Source: a candidate division KSB1 bacterium (GTDB lineage Bacteria > Electryoneota > RPQS01). Taken from it: DNA of 64,000 nt. Both the position numbers and the translations under genes were made by a program. The number at the start of each line of letters is the position of its first letter. Within the stretch, counting starts at the first letter, position 1. Below the pieces are notes generated by a model. The model made no database searches. It saw nothing but the letters and a program-made list of their open reading frames with translations, and was not told the origin of the DNA. This document shows, piece after piece, positions 55,724 through 63,464 of this stretch. The stretch covers positions 1 through 64,000 of the forward strand of contig JACRMR010000012.1 in NCBI GenBank assembly GCA_016214895.1, read 5' to 3'.

Positions 55724-57445
55724 TTATTTCGATGTCTCTTTCTTCAGCTCGTCTTCCGCCTTGCGCTTCGCTTTCAGCGCCGCGGCACCCTTCGCCAGCA
55801 GGTTCTCCGGCTTCGGCTGCGTCTTCGGCGACAAGCCCAATCCCGGATACCCGCACTGTAAGGTGAAATTCGTCACCGCCACATCCGCAATCATCCCCTG
55901 CTCGCTGACCAACAAGTCGACTCCGCGCACACCCTCCACTTTCAACAGGTTGCTCATGAGCTGCGAGACTTTCAGATTCGAGCTCGTCACTCCCGCCACG
56001 TTCATGCCCGGACCGCGGGGAGTCTGCACTTCCGCAAGCGACGTGATCCACGTCAGTTCCGGCAGCGCGTCGTTGACGAGCTGGAGCAGCTTGATCCGGG
56101 CGAAGCGGTTCTTGTCCAGATCCGAGATCACGTCAATGCGCGCCGATACGTCCGCGCGCTTCGCCGTCAAATCCTCAACCAGCGCGATCTTGTCCCGGTA
56201 CACGTCGGCCTCGGACTTCACTTCGGCCAACTGCCGATTCAAGTCGGTCAGCTGATTCTCCTGCGCGATGTGCGCGATCGCCATCCCGAGAATCACCGCC
56301 GAGATGCCCACGATCGGAACGATGGTGCCGGCGCCGGCATAGCTGGCCGTCCGGGCGCCCGGACGATCCTGCGGCAACAGCAGATTGAATCCAAAATGGT
56401 CGTCGGTCAACGCTCGCAAGGCCAAGCCGATCGCCGCGGTATATTGAGGCGCATTCTCCGGCGGGGCATCGCCCGCGCTCCCGGACTTCAGTTCCAGATT
56501 GCGGAACGGATTCGCCGTCTCCACCTCGCAGCCCAGCCGCGTGCGCAGGGACGCCTCCAGCAACGGCAGGTGCGCCCCGCCGCCGCACAGCACCACCCGA
56601 TCCACCGGGTGATCCGCGATCGCCCCGAAGTGCGAGGGCAACCCGCGCTCGATCTGCTCCGCGATCTTCTCGGCAACGCGCCGCGCCACGGCCAGCACGG
56701 CTTCGCGCTCTTCCTCGCTATGCTGCGACTTCCCCAACAGCGCCGTCGCCTTGTCAAACGGAATGCCCTGCTCACGCATCAGCCCTTCGACATAGGACTT
56801 GCCGCCGATATTGAAGCTGCGCGTGCTCTCGAATTGCGCGTGGTCGAAAGTAGTAACGTCCGTCGATTGGAATCCAATCTGGATCGCCGCCACCACAAGG
56901 TTTTCGTCGAGATACCCGGCCTCCGACAAGGCCGCCTGCAGCGCGAACGGCTCCGCTTCAAGGATCGTCGGCCGCGCCCCCGCCCACGCGATCGGCTCCA
57001 CCGCGTCGAACACACGATCGTTCTTCGCCGCGACCAGCAGGACGTCCATCCGACCCGATTCACTATCCTGACCCAACTTCGCGAAGTCCAAAGAGACTTC
57101 GCTCAAGTCAAACGGCAGATTGCTCTTTGCCTCGAACAGAATGGCGGATTTCAACTCCTCATCGCTCATCTCTTCCGTGGAGATCCGCTTGATCATGACG
57201 CGCCGCCCGGCGACCGAAAGCGCCACCGGCTTGCCGCGCAGCTTGTGCTCCTGCAACAGCTCGGAAATCTTGTCACACACGAGCTGCGAGTCCATCACCG
57301 TGCCCTCTACGACGGCATCGTGGGGCAGACTCCGGGAATCGACGCAGTCCACCGCGATTCCGGTCTTCCCCGTGCGCAAGACGGCAAGCTGCACGCCCGA
57401 GCTGCCGACGTCAATGCCAATTCCAACCTTTGTGCGTCGCGTCAT
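55724..57445 (-). CDS. PilM-PilN fusion protein of the type IV pilus
   Basis: 573 residues. Residues 1-350 are PilM, an actin-like ATPase: GIGIDVGSSGVQLAVL at 8-23, EAKSNLPFDLSEVSLDF, and VVLCGGGAHLPLLE at 284-297. The PilN N-terminal motif FNLLLPQ (353-359), which normally binds PilM, then runs straight into a membrane helix (about 373-393), a coiled coil and the PilN ferredoxin-like domain (LPELTWITSLAEV; VEGVRGVDLL). In most species pilM and pilN are separate. The fusion makes the PilM-PilN contact covalent. A charged C-terminal tail follows from about 535. No second start or frame break is seen. Confidence 0.85.
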   Translation of the reverse strand: MTRRTKVGIGIDVGSSGVQLAVLRTGKTGIAVDCVDSRSLPHDAVVEGTVMDSQLVCDKISELLQEHKLRGKPVALSVAGRRVMIKRISTEEMSDEELKSAILFEAKSNLPFDLSEVSLDFAKLGQDSESGRMDVLLVAAKNDRVFDAVEPIAWAGARPTILEAEPFALQAALSEAGYLDENLVVAAIQIGFQSTDVTTFDHAQFESTRSFNIGGKSYVEGLMREQGIPFDKATALLGKSQHSEEEREAVLAVARRVAEKIAEQIERGLPSHFGAIADHPVDRVVLCGGGAHLPLLEASLRTRLGCEVETANPFRNLELKSGSAGDAPPENAPQYTAAIGLALRALTDDHFGFNLLLPQDRPGARTASYAGAGTIVPIVGISAVILGMAIAHIAQENQLTDLNRQLAEVKSEADVYRDKIALVEDLTAKRADVSARIDVISDLDKNRFARIKLLQLVNDALPELTWITSLAEVQTPRGPGMNVAGVTSSNLKVSQLMSNLLKVEGVRGVDLLVSEQGMIADVAVTNFTLQCGYPGLGLSPKTQPKPENLLAKGAAALKAKRKAEDELKKETSK

Positions 57446-57457
57446 TTGCAGATTCCT

Positions 57458-58621
57458 TTACACCAGTGGGATCGTCATCGAATTCGCCGTCGGAGTCGAC
57501 GTCGCCCGCGGCTTAGCCTCTGCTTCGCCTCCGACCGGCCGACGCGGCAGGACCACCGCGAATTCGCTACCCTGACCCGGAGCACTTTTCGCCCGGATTC
57601 GCCCGCCCATTGCCTTGACAAATGTTTCTGTGATCGCCAGTCCCAGACCAATGCCGGTCGCGCTGCCGATCGCCGCCGAACCCCGATAGAAACGATCGAA
57701 AATGTGCGGCAACTCGCGCTCGGGAATGCCGACGCCGTTGTCGCGCACCCGGATTTCCAGCCAGTCTTCCGCATCGTCGAGTTCCAACTCCACGCGGCCG
57801 CTGTGCATCGTATGTTGCACGGCATTCTGCAGCAGGTTCAACACGATGCGGTACATCGCTTCCGTGGAGCCGAACAGCGGGGCCGCGTCGTCCGGGATCC
57901 GCGTAATGATCTGAATTTCCCGCCGCTCCGCTTCCGCTTCACACCGGCGAACGGCGCTGCGAGCGCATTCCACCACGTCGATCGCACCGCCGCGCAAGTC
58001 AATCTCCGCGGTGTCCAGCTTGCGCACGTCGAGCAGGTCCTCGATCAACTTTGATAGCTGATCAATCTCGTCTTCGATGACCCGCACATAGCGCCGCCGG
58101 CGATCCGCATCCAACTCGTTGGCCTGACCCAGCGTGTAGATATAACCCTTCACCAGTCCCAGCGACGTCCGCAGCGCGAATTCCACGGACTGTTCATGCG
58201 CTTCCGCCGTGTCCCACATCTTGCGTTCCAGCGTCACCTCGTGCGAGATGTCGCGGGCAATGCCGGAGATGTGCGTCACGGCATGACCCGCCAGGTGCGG
58301 GGTTTCCAGCGCTTCCGTCGTGACCCGCTCTTTGTCGATCGTCTGATAGACGCGGGTGGAACGCAACGGCGCGCCGGTCTTTAACAGCTGTCCCAGCGTG
58401 CGCTCGGCATACTGCCGCGACTCGCGATCCATCCAGTTCGTCAACAACGTGCCGAGCAGCGCCTCGCGTGGCTGCTTCAGCATGCGGCAGAATTGCCCGT
58501 TCACGTCGAGGATCACTCCGCCCGGACCCAGCAGGTACACCGCGTCGTGCGTTCGGTCGAGGATCTCGTGCCAGGCGGCGGCGTGTTTCCCGCTCTGCTT
58601 GTCATCGCTGACGTTGTTCAA
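57458..58621 (-). CDS. PAS-histidine-kinase-like protein lacking the phospho-acceptor His
   Basis: 387 residues. A PAS domain (about 14-125, YLLGPGGVILDVNGQFCRML) is followed by a dimerisation helix pair whose H-box reads EFALRT at 147-152. Phe148 stands where SHELRT has its His. The ATPase domain is intact: N box NLLQNAVQH, G1 DNGVGIPE, F box FDRFYRG and G2 GIGLGLAI. So it should bind ATP but cannot autophosphorylate in the usual way. It has no membrane helix, so it is cytoplasmic. Its ATG overlaps the stop of the response-regulator gene by four bases, and the PilM-PilN gene follows 12 bases on. It may act as a pseudokinase partner or modulate the AAA+ protein upstream. Confidence 0.8.
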   Translation of the reverse strand: MNNVSDDKQSGKHAAAWHEILDRTHDAVYLLGPGGVILDVNGQFCRMLKQPREALLGTLLTNWMDRESRQYAERTLGQLLKTGAPLRSTRVYQTIDKERVTTEALETPHLAGHAVTHISGIARDISHEVTLERKMWDTAEAHEQSVEFALRTSLGLVKGYIYTLGQANELDADRRRRYVRVIEDEIDQLSKLIEDLLDVRKLDTAEIDLRGGAIDVVECARSAVRRCEAEAERREIQIITRIPDDAAPLFGSTEAMYRIVLNLLQNAVQHTMHSGRVELELDDAEDWLEIRVRDNGVGIPERELPHIFDRFYRGSAAIGSATGIGLGLAITETFVKAMGGRIRAKSAPGQGSEFAVVLPRRPVGGEAEAKPRATSTPTANSMTIPLV

Positions 58622-59007
58622 ACCCCGGCTCCTCCGGCCGTTCGTGTCGATAGGATCCGATGAACTACCGCCAACAACTCGGTTGGCGAAAACGGTTTGG
58701 TCAGGTACTCCACCGCGCCGTGCCGCTGCCCTTCGTGGCGATCCACACTCAGCCCGCGCGCCGACAGAAACATCAGTGGAATCTCCCGCGTGCGCGGATC
58801 GGCGCGCAACTCAGTCGCGAACGTGAAGCCGTCTTCATGAGGCATGCTGACATCCGATATGATCAGGTCCGGAGCCGTCCGCGCCGCCAATTCGAGACTC
58901 GCCTCCGGATCCGTACTCAGGACCGTTTCGAAGCCCTCGCCCTGCAGCGCAAAGCCCAGCAGCTCAAGATAGCGCGGATCGTCATCGACGATCATGATTC
59001 GCGACAT
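58618..59007 (-). CDS. Stand-alone response regulator (receiver domain only)
   Basis: 129 residues, a single receiver with the acidic pocket IVDDDP (Asp8-10), phospho-acceptor Asp52 (IISDVSMP), Ser81 in the Thr/Ser position (FLSA) and Lys103 (LTKPFSP). All catalytic residues are present, so it can be phosphorylated. No output domain is attached, as in CheY or PilG/PilH of twitching-motility control. It is co-transcribed and overlaps the kinase-like gene, but that partner lacks its acceptor His. The phosphate source is therefore probably another kinase. Confidence 0.93.
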   Translation of the reverse strand: MSRIMIVDDDPRYLELLGFALQGEGFETVLSTDPEASLELAARTAPDLIISDVSMPHEDGFTFATELRADPRTREIPLMFLSARGLSVDRHEGQRHGAVEYLTKPFSPTELLAVVHRILSTRTAGGAGV

Positions 59008-59016
59008 GTTCGGTGG

Positions 59017-60351
59017 TTACCCTTCTTTGCTCTGGCTGAGACCGACGCCCGTGGACCAGTCCGCAAGCGCCATGCAACGGCGATCGTCCATCGTGACTCG
59101 ATTCAGCGGTCCAAGCAACTCGATGGCCGTGTCCAGTGTCAGTGCATCTGTATTCTGCGCCGCAAGCACGACCAGCGGTTGCAGATAGTCCAGCATCCCG
59201 CCGATATTCAACTCCGTCCGCCGGCTCAGGTACTGAAGGACCTCTGCTGGAAGCTCGATATTCCCGCACTTCCCGCGCAGAATATCCAGTCTCGCGTCCG
59301 TCGGATACGCCGTGATTTCCGCCGAGAACCCTGAGTCCAGAAGGGCTCGGAGGGCCGGAATTGTACTCACGGAGATCGCGCTGTGCTCCCGGGACATCAG
59401 ATAAGCGGACTTCCGCTTCTTCTGTAATGCCTGCAACGTCTCCGCCAGTTCGCGTTGAACCCATTCGCGTCCGTCCAGCCATTCCAGCTCATCCAGCAGC
59501 AGCAGGTCAAGTTCGCGATACAGATAGCGGAACAGATTCAGCTTGCCGTCCCGCACACTCTCGTACAGGTGATCCGCAAAGCGCCGCGCCGTCGTCAACA
59601 GCAACCGGCCCAGTGGATTCTGCGCGCTCGTTGCTTGTGCCACCGCATGCAACAGGTGAGATTTGCCGCAGCCCGGTGCGCCTCTGATCAGTCCAAAATG
59701 GGAGCCACCGTCCATGCTCGTCCGCGCCGGGTCCCGGAGCAGGCTCACGGCGTGTTCATTCGCCGGACACACGACCAGCTTGTCCCACGTCCACTCCGGA
59801 TTCAGCGGAATGCTCTTGGCCATATGCCCGACCCGATCGTCCTCGCCGAGCAGGCGCGAGCGCAGTACGGTGCTGACCTTCGGCTGCGACGTTTCATCCG
59901 CGGCCTCCGGTTGCGCGCTCTCGCCATAGTGCAGAAACACGGCGTGCTCGATCGCGTCAACTCTGCCCGCGAACGGTATCAGCTCGAAATCCGTGACCGA
60001 CTTCGCCGCCGCCAGCGCCGCCTTGTCAAGCGGATCGGCCATCACCAACGCCAAGGTGTTGCCGCTCCGACGAATCGGGATCATGGAGTACCGGTGCGCA
60101 ATCCGGGCCGGCAGATGACGCGTGGCTTCAGGATCGATCTCCACGTCCTCGAGTTTCAGAAACCGCAATTGGTAAAGGTCAGAGTAAAGTGCAATCAAGT
60201 CCGCTTCACTCAAGAGTCCCAGACGGATTACCACGCGCTCGGGTGTCTGCGATTCCTCCTGGCATACCTGCGTCACCAGCGCGAGCTGCTCGGGCTGCAA
60301 CACCTGTCGCTCCGATAACCAATCCAGAAAACTCCGCTGCGGACTTGTCAC
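59017..60351 (-). CDS. MshEN domain fused to a DnaA-like AAA+ ATPase
   Basis: 444 residues from GTG 60351, preceded by AAGGAA. Residues 7-142 are an MshEN/T2SSE-N domain (SERQVLQPEQLALVT; LGLLSEADLIALYSDLYQLRF; LPARIAHRYSMIPI; LVMADPLD). This domain normally fronts PilB/MshE assembly ATPases and often binds c-di-GMP. After a linker comes a DnaA-type AAA+ core (about 182-415): LNPEWTWDKLVVCPANEHA like the start of DnaA domain III, Walker A GAPGCGKSHLLHA (224-), Walker B LLLLDELEW (283-). The DnaA arginine-finger SRF reads SGF (340-342) and the sensor-2 Arg position reads NIGGM (382-386). No DnaA domain IV is present. The longer frame upstream is a shadow of the DUF4388 gene. Confidence 0.8.
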   Translation of the reverse strand: MTSPQRSFLDWLSERQVLQPEQLALVTQVCQEESQTPERVVIRLGLLSEADLIALYSDLYQLRFLKLEDVEIDPEATRHLPARIAHRYSMIPIRRSGNTLALVMADPLDKAALAAAKSVTDFELIPFAGRVDAIEHAVFLHYGESAQPEAADETSQPKVSTVLRSRLLGEDDRVGHMAKSIPLNPEWTWDKLVVCPANEHAVSLLRDPARTSMDGGSHFGLIRGAPGCGKSHLLHAVAQATSAQNPLGRLLLTTARRFADHLYESVRDGKLNLFRYLYRELDLLLLDELEWLDGREWVQRELAETLQALQKKRKSAYLMSREHSAISVSTIPALRALLDSGFSAEITAYPTDARLDILRGKCGNIELPAEVLQYLSRRTELNIGGMLDYLQPLVVLAAQNTDALTLDTAIELLGPLNRVTMDDRRCMALADWSTGVGLSQSKEG

Positions 60352-60364
60352 AAGCAGTTCCTTC

Positions 60365-61075
60365 TTAGCGCGACGATCCAGCGGCCGCGACCAGCGGTCC
60401 ACGCAAGACATGCTGTGCATCTTCGGCCGCCCAGAGCAAGGCTTCGGGAGCCGTAAATCGTGTGGCCTCCAACAGCAGCACCGAGTCGTTGAGACCCAGC
60501 GCGAGCAACAAATGAACATGGGTACGATACATGCGCAGGTCGGCGGCCGTGCCGTCCGCACCGGCCCCGACCCAGAATTCGGCCAGGCGCTCCCGGCTCT
60601 GCACATCCCGCGCCGTGGAATAGCGCAGACCGAGTCGGTCACCAATACTCACGCTTTCGATTCCCGGCACCCGACTCTGAATGGACTTTACCCACGCATG
60701 CAGCGCGCGGTCGGCGTCGGATTCAGGGACATCCGATGTCGCGCGTCCCGCATCCCGCCACAGCCCTTGATCCGCCAGAATTGTCGCCGTGGCCAATCGA
60801 ATGGTTCGCAGCGGCGGCAGCGTGCCCGGCTCGTAGAAGAAGGTTCCCGATTCCAAACCCGCGATTTCGTAAATCGCCGGGATCCCCTCCGTTTGTCGGG
60901 CGCCCTCTACGGTCATCGCATGCACGATGTCGCCGCGCACCCACCACAGCGCCCCGATCACCATCGATGACCGCACACGCAAGGCCCCATCGTACCCGCC
61001 GATCGCACACTCGTTGAATTCGCGGCGGATTGTCCCCGCGACGATCCGGCCCGCGGTCGTGTTCCGCTTCGCCAT
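60365..61075 (-). CDS. DUF4388 (PATAN-like) protein
   Basis: 236 residues. The N-terminal 110 residues fit DUF4388/PATAN: GALRVRSSMVIGALWWVRGDIVHAMT, then EGIPAIYEIAGLESGTFFYEPG and IRLATATILADQGLWRD. The C-terminal half is helical and unassigned. DUF4388 domains occur in response-regulator-type proteins, including regulators of surface motility in Myxococcus and cyanobacteria. Here the domain stands without a receiver, but a receiver gene lies two genes downstream. The start ATG is 27 bases past the end of pilT, and the MshEN-AAA+ gene follows after 13 bases. Confidence 0.7.
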   Translation of the reverse strand: MAKRNTTAGRIVAGTIRREFNECAIGGYDGALRVRSSMVIGALWWVRGDIVHAMTVEGARQTEGIPAIYEIAGLESGTFFYEPGTLPPLRTIRLATATILADQGLWRDAGRATSDVPESDADRALHAWVKSIQSRVPGIESVSIGDRLGLRYSTARDVQSRERLAEFWVGAGADGTAADLRMYRTHVHLLLALGLNDSVLLLEATRFTAPEALLWAAEDAQHVLRGPLVAAAGSSR

Positions 61076-61102
61076 GCCCTTGCCCTCGCCCGGTTTTACA
61101 AA

Positions 61103-62212
61103 TTAGACCCCGACGCCCTCACTGGCCGACAGCCGGGATCCCGACGTGTTGATCCCGCGCATGGCCATCTCCACATCGTTCGGATTGTTCGCGTTTTCGA
61201 TCGCAATATCGTGGGAAATGATGCCCTGCCGAAACAGGGTCAGAATCGACTGATCAAACGATTGCATGCCGTGAGTGCCGCGATCGTCTTCGACCAGACC
61301 GGGCAACAGGTTCATCTTCTCCGGCTCGGCAAGGCATTCCTTGACCGCTGCCGTAGCGATCAAACATTCCACCAGCGGAACCCGACCCGGTCGATCGCTG
61401 CGCGAAACCAAGCGCTGGGAGATGATCGCCTGGATCGTCCCGGCCAGAATTGACCGGATCTGCAACTGCTCGTTCAGCGGAAAGAAGGAGATGATGCGGT
61501 TGATGGCCTCTACGGCATTCACCGTGTGCAGCGACGTCAACACCAGATGCCCGGTTTCCGCAGCCTGCAGCGCTACTTTCATCGTTTCCGGATCGCGAAT
61601 CTCGCCGACCATGATGATGTCCGGATCTTCGCGCAACGCGTGCACCAGGGCTGCGTAAAAACTGTTCGTGTCGATCCCGACCTCGCGCTGCGCAATCAGC
61701 GACTTCCGATTCGTGAAAATGTACTCAATAGGATCTTCAATTGTCAGGATATTCGTACTGCGCGCGTTGTTAATGTACTCAATCAACGAGGCCAGCGTCG
61801 TGGACTTGCCGGAGCCCGTCGCGCCCGTCATCAGCACGATCCCGCGCCGGTACTGTGCGATCCGCTCCAGCACCGGGGGCAACATCAGCTCGGCAAAATT
61901 CGGAACCTGGGTCTTGATCGCGCGAATCGCCATCGCCGGCACGCCGCGCTGAAAATAGCAGTTGACACGCGTGCGGCCGTGGCCGGGTACCGACGCCGCC
62001 AGATCGAGCTCCTTGTCGCGCATGAACACCTCAAGCTGAGCCGGCGTCAGCAGCTCCTTGAGAAACGCCTCCATCTCCTCCATCGAGACGCGCTCGGGAC
62101 GCGTCGCGAATAGGTCCCCGTTGATCCGCAATACCGGAACCGCGCCGCTGCGCAGATGCAGATCCGAGGCTTTCTTTACGAATAGCAGCTCCAGTAGTCC
62201 GCGAATGTCCAT
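61103..62212 (-). CDS. pilT: Type IV pilus retraction ATPase PilT
   Basis: 369 residues. An N-terminal PAS-like domain (ASDLHLRSGAVPVLRINGDL) is followed by the RecA-like core with Walker A GATGSGKST (130-138), the Asp-box region TIEDPIEYIF and Walker B DIIMVGEIRDPET with Glu204. The His box is GHLVLTSLHT with His222 and His229. The conserved AIRxIP-type segment appears as AIRAIKTQVP, and the C-terminal retraction motif region is diverged from AIRNLIRE. It powers pilus disassembly, so the organism probably twitches. The assembly ATPase PilB and platform PilC are not in the window and may lie further right. PilU is the alternative name if a second copy exists. Confidence 0.93.
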   Translation of the reverse strand: MDIRGLLELLFVKKASDLHLRSGAVPVLRINGDLFATRPERVSMEEMEAFLKELLTPAQLEVFMRDKELDLAASVPGHGRTRVNCYFQRGVPAMAIRAIKTQVPNFAELMLPPVLERIAQYRRGIVLMTGATGSGKSTTLASLIEYINNARSTNILTIEDPIEYIFTNRKSLIAQREVGIDTNSFYAALVHALREDPDIIMVGEIRDPETMKVALQAAETGHLVLTSLHTVNAVEAINRIISFFPLNEQLQIRSILAGTIQAIISQRLVSRSDRPGRVPLVECLIATAAVKECLAEPEKMNLLPGLVEDDRGTHGMQSFDQSILTLFRQGIISHDIAIENANNPNDVEMAMRGINTSGSRLSASEGVGV

Positions 62213-62268
62213 TTGTCCTCAATACGACTGAGTGTGACGTGCCCGGGATTCGGACTTGCCGGCGGCGA

Positions 62269-63453
62269 TCAGACCGGATTCCGGCCCAAGCGCCGGGACA
62301 ACTCCGCGACTTTCTGGCCGGCTCCCTCGTGCGAAGCATTCTGTTGCCGCACTAATTCAAATTGCTCCAGCGCCTGGTCAAGATTGCCCACCAGTTCATG
62401 CACCACGCCCAGTTGATAGTGGAGCCCCATCTGTTCGCTCGGCGAGCCACTGTCGTGCTGCTGCTCGTTCTCGAGCAAGGTCAAGGCGCCCTGCAAATCG
62501 CCGCTCTCCTGAAGACATTCGGCCAGCGCGAGTGATGCGCGCAACCGAATCGCCGGATCGCGCCGCGCCTGTTCAAACTCGGAGATCCCGGCATCCCATA
62601 ACTTCATCTCGCGATACACGACACCGAGGTCGTAGTGGTCCTTGCCGTCGCCGGCCGGCAGCGGCTCGCTGTCGTCCGTGCCGTTTGCGGATCCCGCGAA
62701 ACCCATCCCGTCCGATCCCGCTGATCCGAATCCGCGTGACATCCCCGGAAACTCCTCCGCACCGATGCTCATCGTTTCGTCCAGCGTGTTCAGACCGCCG
62801 TAGTCCGAATACTCGCTTGCCTTCGCCCGCGTTATCGCGGGCGACTCCAGCGCGGTCTCGACCGTCGCTTCCGCCGACGGCATGGACCGCTCCGCGTATT
62901 CGCGGTTGGCCAGCCGTGATTCGACGTATTGCGTCAGCCGCTGCTGCGTCTCGACGTCCTCGATCTTCGAATCCGTGTACAGGCTGGCCAATTCTTCAAG
63001 CAGGTGCGGACTACGGATGTCCGACTCCAGGATCTTCTTGAACGAGGACCGCAGCTCTTGCTCGGACTGCTGCTTCGCCAATTTGACGTAACTGCGAATC
63101 TGCGCGAGGCAGTCTGCGTAGTATTCGAGTCCGAGATAAGCTTCCGCGAGAATCAGATAGACGTCCTCTTCCTCGGGAGCACGACGAAGCATCTTTCGCC
63201 CGATCCCCAGCACGTTCTCGTGCAGTCCCTCGAGCACGTAGCCTTCCAGCGCCCGGCGCCAAGCCTCAATCGCCTGACCCCGCGACTTGTTGCTCATGTG
63301 AAGGTCGCCCACGAGATTCCACAACGAGTAGTCACGCTCCTGGCTCGACGCCTTACTCTCATAGTACGCCAGCGCCTTGCTCCAATGCTTCTGCCGAATC
63401 GCGTCCCGGGCCACCAGCTCGGGCTGCTTCGTCGCGCCGAACAATTTCTTCAT
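62269..63453 (-). CDS. TPR-repeat protein of the pilus operon
   Basis: 394 residues from ATG 63453, chosen because AGGGA lies upstream and the next frame ends just before; the frame extends 25 codons further. Helical TPR-type repeats cover about 10-180 (ALAYYESKASSQERDYSLWNLVGDL; VYLILAEAYLGLEYYADCL) and again from about 270 to the end (HYDLGVVYREMKLWDAGISEF; HYQLGVVHELVGNLDQALEQF). A low-complexity Gly/Ser/Asp linker lies at about 215-265. This layout resembles the cytoplasmic part of FimV and similar pilus-associated scaffolds, but no membrane helix or LysM is visible. It is probably a cytoplasmic scaffold for pilus or signalling proteins. Confidence 0.7.
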   Translation of the reverse strand: MKKLFGATKQPELVARDAIRQKHWSKALAYYESKASSQERDYSLWNLVGDLHMSNKSRGQAIEAWRRALEGYVLEGLHENVLGIGRKMLRRAPEEEDVYLILAEAYLGLEYYADCLAQIRSYVKLAKQQSEQELRSSFKKILESDIRSPHLLEELASLYTDSKIEDVETQQRLTQYVESRLANREYAERSMPSAEATVETALESPAITRAKASEYSDYGGLNTLDETMSIGAEEFPGMSRGFGSAGSDGMGFAGSANGTDDSEPLPAGDGKDHYDLGVVYREMKLWDAGISEFEQARRDPAIRLRASLALAECLQESGDLQGALTLLENEQQHDSGSPSEQMGLHYQLGVVHELVGNLDQALEQFELVRQQNASHEGAGQKVAELSRRLGRNPV

Positions 63454-63464
63454 CGATAGATCCC

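Noticed and set aside
56270-58054. 594-codon open frame on the plus strand
   Set aside because: It runs antisense to the PilM-PilN and kinase-like genes, both firmly identified. It is Arg/His/Gln-rich with no motif.
60352-60645. N-terminal extension of the MshEN-AAA+ gene to 60645
   Set aside because: The extension lies in a second frame inside the DUF4388 gene, is Cys/Arg-rich with no similarity, and a GTG with AAGGAA begins exactly at the MshEN domain.
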